Below, piece by piece: positions 6,118 through 8,716 of a stretch of 8,716 nucleotides of DNA. Under the pieces are notes generated by a model. The model was not told the DNA's origin. It was given only the letters and a program-made list of their open reading frames with translations, and ran no database searches. Position numbers and translations under genes: made by a program. Source of the DNA: an uncultured Collinsella sp. (GTDB lineage Bacteria; Actinomycetota; Coriobacteriia; Coriobacteriales; Coriobacteriaceae); contig CABQNF010000030.1 of NCBI GenBank assembly GCA_902465465.1, positions 1 through 8,716 on the forward strand, given 5' to 3'. How positions within the stretch are numbered: the stretch's first letter is position 1; each line of letters begins with the position of its first letter.

Positions 6118-6137
6118 CGGTTTTGAAACCGTTCCGA
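6118..6137. repeat. Inverted repeat CGGTTT-TG-AAACCG overlapping a cre-like sequence
   Basis: Bases 6118-6131 form perfect 6-bp arms around TG. The overlapping TGAAACCGTTCCGA (6124-6137) resembles the catabolite-responsive element consensus TGWAANCGNTNWCA with two mismatches. Either could be a LacI-family site; evidence is sequence similarity only. Confidence 0.4.
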
Positions 6138-6148
6138 AATGCTTTGGC

Positions 6149-6165
6149 AAAAGATCGGATCTTTT
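6149..6165. repeat. Perfect 17-bp palindrome AAAAGATC-G-GATCTTTT
   Basis: Eight-base arms match perfectly around a single central base. As RNA the loop would be tight, so a DNA-level protein site is more likely than a terminator. It lies in the non-coding region between the SurA-like gene and the PTS operon. Confidence 0.55.
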
Positions 6166-6253
6166 CCTGTGTCTAAACAACGCAGGGCGGCTAAAAATAG
6201 CGTGTAGAAAAATTGCAGGTCATTGTGAAGATATGTGAATTGGTCTTTTTGAC

Positions 6254-6273
6254 TTAATACCAGTTAGAACCAG
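6254..6273 (-). promoter_or_regulatory. Tandem ACCAG half-sites with an adjacent extended -10-like sequence
   Basis: ACCAG occurs at 6259-6263 and again at 6269-6273, exactly 10 bp (about one helical turn) apart. Read on the minus strand, CTGGT-TCTAA-CTGG is followed by TATTAA preceded by TGG, an extended -10-like element (6254-6259). This could be a second, upstream promoter of the PTS operon under the same repressor. It is weaker than the sites at 5982 and 1689. Confidence 0.4.
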
Positions 6274-6285
6274 TTTTGAGATTAT

Positions 6286-6317
6286 CGGTGAACGGTAGTT
6301 TTCGACCGTTCACCGGT
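6286..6317. repeat. 11-bp inverted repeat containing copies B and C of the CCGTTyACCGG motif
   Basis: CGGTGAACGGT (6286-6296) and ACCGTTCACCG (6305-6315) are exact reverse complements with an 8-base spacer. The right arm extends to CGACCGTTCACCGGT (6303-6317), a 14-of-15 match to 6085-6099. No T-run follows on either strand, so I favour a pair of inverted protein-binding sites over a terminator. Confidence 0.6.
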
Positions 6318-6320
6318 TAC

Positions 6321-6335
6321 TTGCAATCGTTTGCA
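6321..6335. promoter_or_regulatory. LacI-family / cre-like palindrome
   Basis: TTGCAATCGTTTGCA fits the published cre consensus WTGNAANCGNWNNCA at every defined position, and it is a near-perfect palindrome around a central CG, as is typical for LacI/GalR-family sites. It is about 310 bases upstream of the likely PTS promoter, so it may serve the upstream promoter candidate near 6254 or act at a distance. Whether this organism has a CcpA-like protein is not visible here. Confidence 0.45.
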
Positions 6336-6414
6336 GTTGTTTTCCCATATGAATCGGGGAAGCGCGATGGAGCGCTTGCGCGGGCGCGAGGCCTACTCCA
6401 GTGGTTTCGGCAGC

Positions 6415-6451
6415 AAAAAGCCCGCTAGAACGTTGTCCGTTCTAGCGGGCT
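6415..6451 (-). terminator. Rho-independent terminator of the SurA-like gene
   Basis: AGCCCGCTAGAACG (6419-6432) pairs perfectly over 14 bp with 6438-6451 around the loop TTGTC. On the minus strand TTTTTG follows the stem. It lies about 42 bases past the stop codon. Confidence 0.93.
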
Positions 6452-6493
6452 AAATCAGGCAGATCGGCTAGCGCACAGTAGTGCAGGCAAACC

Positions 6494-7588
6494 TTACGCA
6501 AACAGGCCGTAGATGCTGATGTTGGCTTTGGCGTAGAGGCCGTTAGCATACTCGGTCCACTTGGAGCTGGCGCTCGAAGCCTGCGAAGAGTACTGCTGGT
6601 AAGCAGTGTAGTAGGCGGTCATGGCCTGCTTATAGGTGGCGCTATCGGCCGTAAAGGCATCGTCGGCAAAGGCCTTAGCGTAGGTGCCGTTCTCGTCCTT
6701 CCAGGTACCCTTCGAGCTATCCCACTCGTCGCCGGCAAGTTTGATGATGTAATCGGCGTAGTCCTTGCTCGCGGTCTCCTCGTTGCCGTCAGCAGGCTCG
6801 GTCGGGGCGGTCGGCATGCTTGCGGAGCTATCGCCCACCTTCTTCTTGTAGAGCTTCTGCAGCGTCGCGGACTGACGGACGATCTGCTTGGCCTGGTCCT
6901 TGGACACGCCATACTGCGTGGCCATGGTCTTGTAGTCCGAAGTGCCGATGGAATCCTCGGCGTACTTCTTCATCTCCTTAGAAGAGACGGTGATGCCCTC
7001 GTCCTCGGCAGCGTCGAGCAGGATCTTGTTGCGCACGTAGGACAGGATGACGTCGGCAGAGGGAGCGGTGTAGTTGCCATCGCCATCCTTGACGGTGTCG
7101 AGGCTGTACTGGCTCTCAATGGCCTCGCGCGCGGTGATGTCGCTCTTCTTGCCGTTGTAGCTGTAGCTTGCCACGGTCGAATCGAGCTGGTCCTCGGTGA
7201 GGGTCGCCGAGCCGACGCCCTTGCCGCCAAAACCACCGTTGCCGATAAAGAAGCCGACCACAGCAGCGATCACGACTGCAACCACGAAGGCGGCAATCAT
7301 CGTCTTCTTGTGCTTGGATGCGCGGTCGTCTTCATCGGAACCCAGAATATCGTCGTCCTCATCCTGGGCCTCGGGCATCAGATTCTCGTCAGCGGCATCC
7401 GCGGCAATCTGAGCCTCCAGTCGGGCGTCCTCCTCCTCGGCCGTCGTGCCGGCGGCAATGTGCTCGGCAGACGTACCGGCGACCAGATCGATCTTCTCGT
7501 CCTCGTCACCGTCGGGGCCTTCGCCGCGCTCGATGATCTGGATGCCGTCGATCTCGTCCTTCTCGTCCTTCTTTTGAATCAGACCCAT
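6494..7588 (-). CDS. Membrane-anchored SurA N-terminal-like protein with acidic cytoplasmic domain
   Basis: This 364-residue protein has three parts. Residues 1-94 are low-complexity and very acidic (32 D/E among the first 90), with no signal peptide. KHKK (92-95) then precedes one transmembrane helix (about 97-115), which predicts N-in, C-out topology. After a glycine-rich linker (113-127), residues ~130-250 resemble the SurA/trigger-factor N-terminal chaperone fold: ADVILSYVRNKILLDAAEDE (178-197), VSSKEMKKYAEDS (201-213) and GVSKDQAKQIVRQSATLQKL (227-246). A proline/acid linker and a Tyr/Ser/Ala-rich C-terminus follow. I see no parvulin peptidyl-prolyl isomerase domain. The likely role is an extracytoplasmic folding or secretion helper, but function is unproven. 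The ATG at 7588 has AAGGAG eight bases upstream (7597-7602). A strong terminator follows the gene. Confidence 0.8.
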   Translation of the reverse strand: MGLIQKKDEKDEIDGIQIIERGEGPDGDEDEKIDLVAGTSAEHIAAGTTAEEEDARLEAQIAADAADENLMPEAQDEDDDILGSDEDDRASKHKKTMIAAFVVAVVIAAVVGFFIGNGGFGGKGVGSATLTEDQLDSTVASYSYNGKKSDITAREAIESQYSLDTVKDGDGNYTAPSADVILSYVRNKILLDAAEDEGITVSSKEMKKYAEDSIGTSDYKTMATQYGVSKDQAKQIVRQSATLQKLYKKKVGDSSASMPTAPTEPADGNEETASKDYADYIIKLAGDEWDSSKGTWKDENGTYAKAFADDAFTADSATYKQAMTAYYTAYQQYSSQASSASSKWTEYANGLYAKANISIYGLFA

Positions 7589-7626
7589 ATCAGTTACTCC
7601 TTGTTAGGAAACATAGTCTTCAATAG

Positions 7627-7655
7627 AATACGCCCGACAGAGTGCCGGGCGTATT
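7627..7655 (-). terminator. Hairpin between isocitrate dehydrogenase and the SurA-like gene (weak terminator or leader hairpin)
   Basis: AATACGCCCG (7627-7636) pairs perfectly with CGGGCGTATT (7646-7655) around a 9-base loop. The minus-strand tail CTATTG is a poor T-run. Only 38 bases separate the hairpin from the next start codon, leaving little room for a promoter after it, so partial readthrough or a leader role is as likely as full termination. Confidence 0.5.
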
Positions 7656-7671
7656 GATTCTTAGGTTATAC

Positions 7672-7702
7672 GCAAACACTTAAGTACTATTTAGGCGTTT
7701 GC
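7672..7702 (-). other. Second hairpin directly after the isocitrate dehydrogenase stop
   Basis: On the minus strand 7691-7702 pairs with 7672-7683 over 12 positions, with one G-U wobble and one mismatch, around a 7-base loop. No T-run follows. It starts about 12 bases past the stop codon, where 3'-end stabilising hairpins are common. Confidence 0.4.
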
Positions 7703-7714
7703 AGCCTGCATGTC

Positions 7715-8716
7715 TTAGGCCAGGTGCGCGATAACGGCATCGGCAAAGGCCTGCGTGCCCACGGCGCCCTCGACGGAGCCGGTCTGGGCACGACGCACGT
7801 CGCCGGTAACCTGCTTACCCTCGTCGAGCGTGGCGGACACGGCGGCGCGGATACGATTGGCCGCATCGTTCTCGCCCAGATGATCGAGCATCATAGCCGC
7901 AGACAGAATCTCGGCCGTGGGGTTGGCGATATCCTGGCCAGCGATATCGGGCGCGGAGCCATGCGTTGCCTCGAAGATGGCGCAGTCGGCACCGATGTTG
8001 GAGCCGGGGGCCATACCCAGGCCACCTACCAGGCCGGCGCACAGGTCGCTGACGATATCGCCGTACAGGTTGGGCAGCACCAGGACATCGAAGTCGTTGG
8101 GGTTCTGGACCAGGCCCATGCAGGTGGCGTCGACGATCTTGTCGTTGAACTCAATATCGGGATAGTTGGCGGCCACCTCGCGCGCAACGCGCAGGAACAG
8201 GCCATCGGTCGCCTTCATAATGTTGGCCTTGTGCACGGCCGTCACCTTTTTACGGCCGCAGCGGCGGGCGTACTCAAAGGCGTACTCCACAATACGGCGG
8301 CTCTTGGCGATGGAGATGGGCTTAATTGAGATGGCGGAATCGGCGGCGAAGGTCTTCTGACCCGAGCGCTCGACAAGCTGTGAGAGCTCCTCGACCTCGG
8401 CAGCGCCCTCATCGAACTCGATCCCGGCGTAGAGGTCCTCGGTGTTCTCACGCACGATGACCAGGTCGACGTCGCGGAAGCGCGAGCCGTCGCCCGGCTG
8501 CGACAGGCAGGGGCGCACGCAGGCGTACAGGTCGAAGTGCTTGCGCAGGGCCACGTTAACGCTGCGGAAACCCGTGCCGACCGGCGTGGTGATGGGGCCC
8601 TTGATGGCAACCTTGGTCTCGGCGACCGCATCGAGCACGTGCTGGGGCAGCGGCGTGCCAAACTCGTCCATGACGCCGGCACCTGCCTCCTGGACGTTCC
8701 AGTTGATCTGGACACC
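7715..8716 (-). CDS. NAD-type isocitrate dehydrogenase (isocitrate/isopropylmalate dehydrogenase family), start outside the window
   Basis: The open frame continues past the window edge; 333 residues are visible and probably some 25-40 N-terminal residues are missing. The family catalyses oxidative decarboxylation of isocitrate to 2-oxoglutarate in the cytoplasm. Substrate-side motifs are GPITTPVGTGFRSVNVALRK, where the S-x-N-x-x-L-R pattern is the isocitrate type, and IVRENTEDLYAGIEF. The metal-binding signature NLYGDIVSDLCAGLVGGLG is complete. In EATHGSAPDIAGQDIANP the residues after HGSAP are Asp-Ile, where NADP-dependent E. coli Icd has Lys-Tyr, and this points to NAD use. The internal ATG at 8671 is not the true start, because the in-frame residues before it (GVQINWNVQEAGAGV) are typical of the family. 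Homoisocitrate or isopropylmalate dehydrogenase is less likely given the SVN motif. Confidence 0.9.
   Translation of the reverse strand, partial: GVQINWNVQEAGAGVMDEFGTPLPQHVLDAVAETKVAIKGPITTPVGTGFRSVNVALRKHFDLYACVRPCLSQPGDGSRFRDVDLVIVRENTEDLYAGIEFDEGAAEVEELSQLVERSGQKTFAADSAISIKPISIAKSRRIVEYAFEYARRCGRKKVTAVHKANIMKATDGLFLRVAREVAANYPDIEFNDKIVDATCMGLVQNPNDFDVLVLPNLYGDIVSDLCAGLVGGLGMAPGSNIGADCAIFEATHGSAPDIAGQDIANPTAEILSAAMMLDHLGENDAANRIRAAVSATLDEGKQVTGDVRRAQTGSVEGAVGTQAFADAVIAHLA

Larger units (their letters stand above)
5866..6493. other. 628-bp non-coding control region upstream of the PTS operon
   Basis: No convincing gene is present. From left to right it holds the EIIA leader, a main operator (5982-5995), an extended -10 (6009-6017), small inverted repeats (6065-6078 and 6085-6101), a cre-like/inverted repeat element (6118-6137), a 17-bp palindrome (6149-6165), tandem half-sites (6259-6273), a long inverted repeat (6286-6315), a LacI-like palindrome (6321-6335), a short inverted repeat (AAGCGC...GCGCTT near 6360-6377) and the terminator of the SurA-like gene (6415-6451). 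The middle is clearly more AT-rich than the flanking genes. An sRNA or long leader cannot be excluded. Confidence 0.7.

Noticed and set aside
6286..6315. Long inverted repeat as a Rho-independent terminator
   Set aside because: No T-run follows on either strand, and the SurA-like gene already ends in a strong terminator at 6415-6451.
6353..6454. Small plus-strand open frame (about 34 codons) starting near the ATG at 6349
   Set aside because: It runs straight through the terminator hairpin of the SurA-like gene and has no ribosome binding site or recognisable product.
5866..6493. CRISPR array, insertion sequence or tRNA in the long gap
   Set aside because: There are no regularly spaced repeats with unique spacers, no transposase frame with terminal repeats, and no cloverleaf-like sequence that I can see.

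Overview
The window most likely comes from a gut actinobacterium of the Coriobacteriia, probably Collinsella or a close relative. This is inferred from the GC-rich coding DNA, the strongly acidic proteins and the character of the families; no rRNA or other marker gene is present to prove it. Every gene I can support lies on the minus strand, so transcription runs from high to low coordinates.

Layout in transcription order: (1) 8716-7715, the 5'-truncated end of an NAD-type isocitrate dehydrogenase. (2) 7588-6494, a membrane-anchored protein with an acidic cytoplasmic N-terminus and a SurA-N-like extracytoplasmic part, followed by a strong terminator. (3) 6493-5866, a 628-bp non-coding region, visibly more AT-rich than its surroundings and full of palindromes and repeated motifs. 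(4) 5865-2659, a mannose-family PTS operon in the order EIIA, YajC, EIIB, EIIC, EIID, closed by a terminator. (5) 2473-1742, a GntR/HutC-family regulator. (6) 1627-461, AgaS, followed by a terminator. (7) 343-1, the N-terminal part of NagA, running off the window.

Together genes 4-7 read as an amino-sugar uptake and catabolism locus, best fitting N-acetylgalactosamine or galactosamine. The PTS would import and 6-phosphorylate the sugar, the NagA-type deacetylase would remove the acetyl group, and AgaS would deaminate and isomerise galactosamine-6-phosphate to tagatose-6-phosphate. Tagatose-6-phosphate kinase and aldolase are not in the window. The palindrome CTGGTAGTAACCAG occurs in front of agaS, and a copy with one changed base lies in front of the PTS operon. 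This suggests that the GntR protein encoded between them controls both units.

The most unusual points are the YajC gene embedded in the PTS operon (an arrangement also known from streptococcal glycosaminoglycan PTS loci), an acidic insertion of about 80 residues in EIID, and the long, palindrome-rich control region upstream of the operon.
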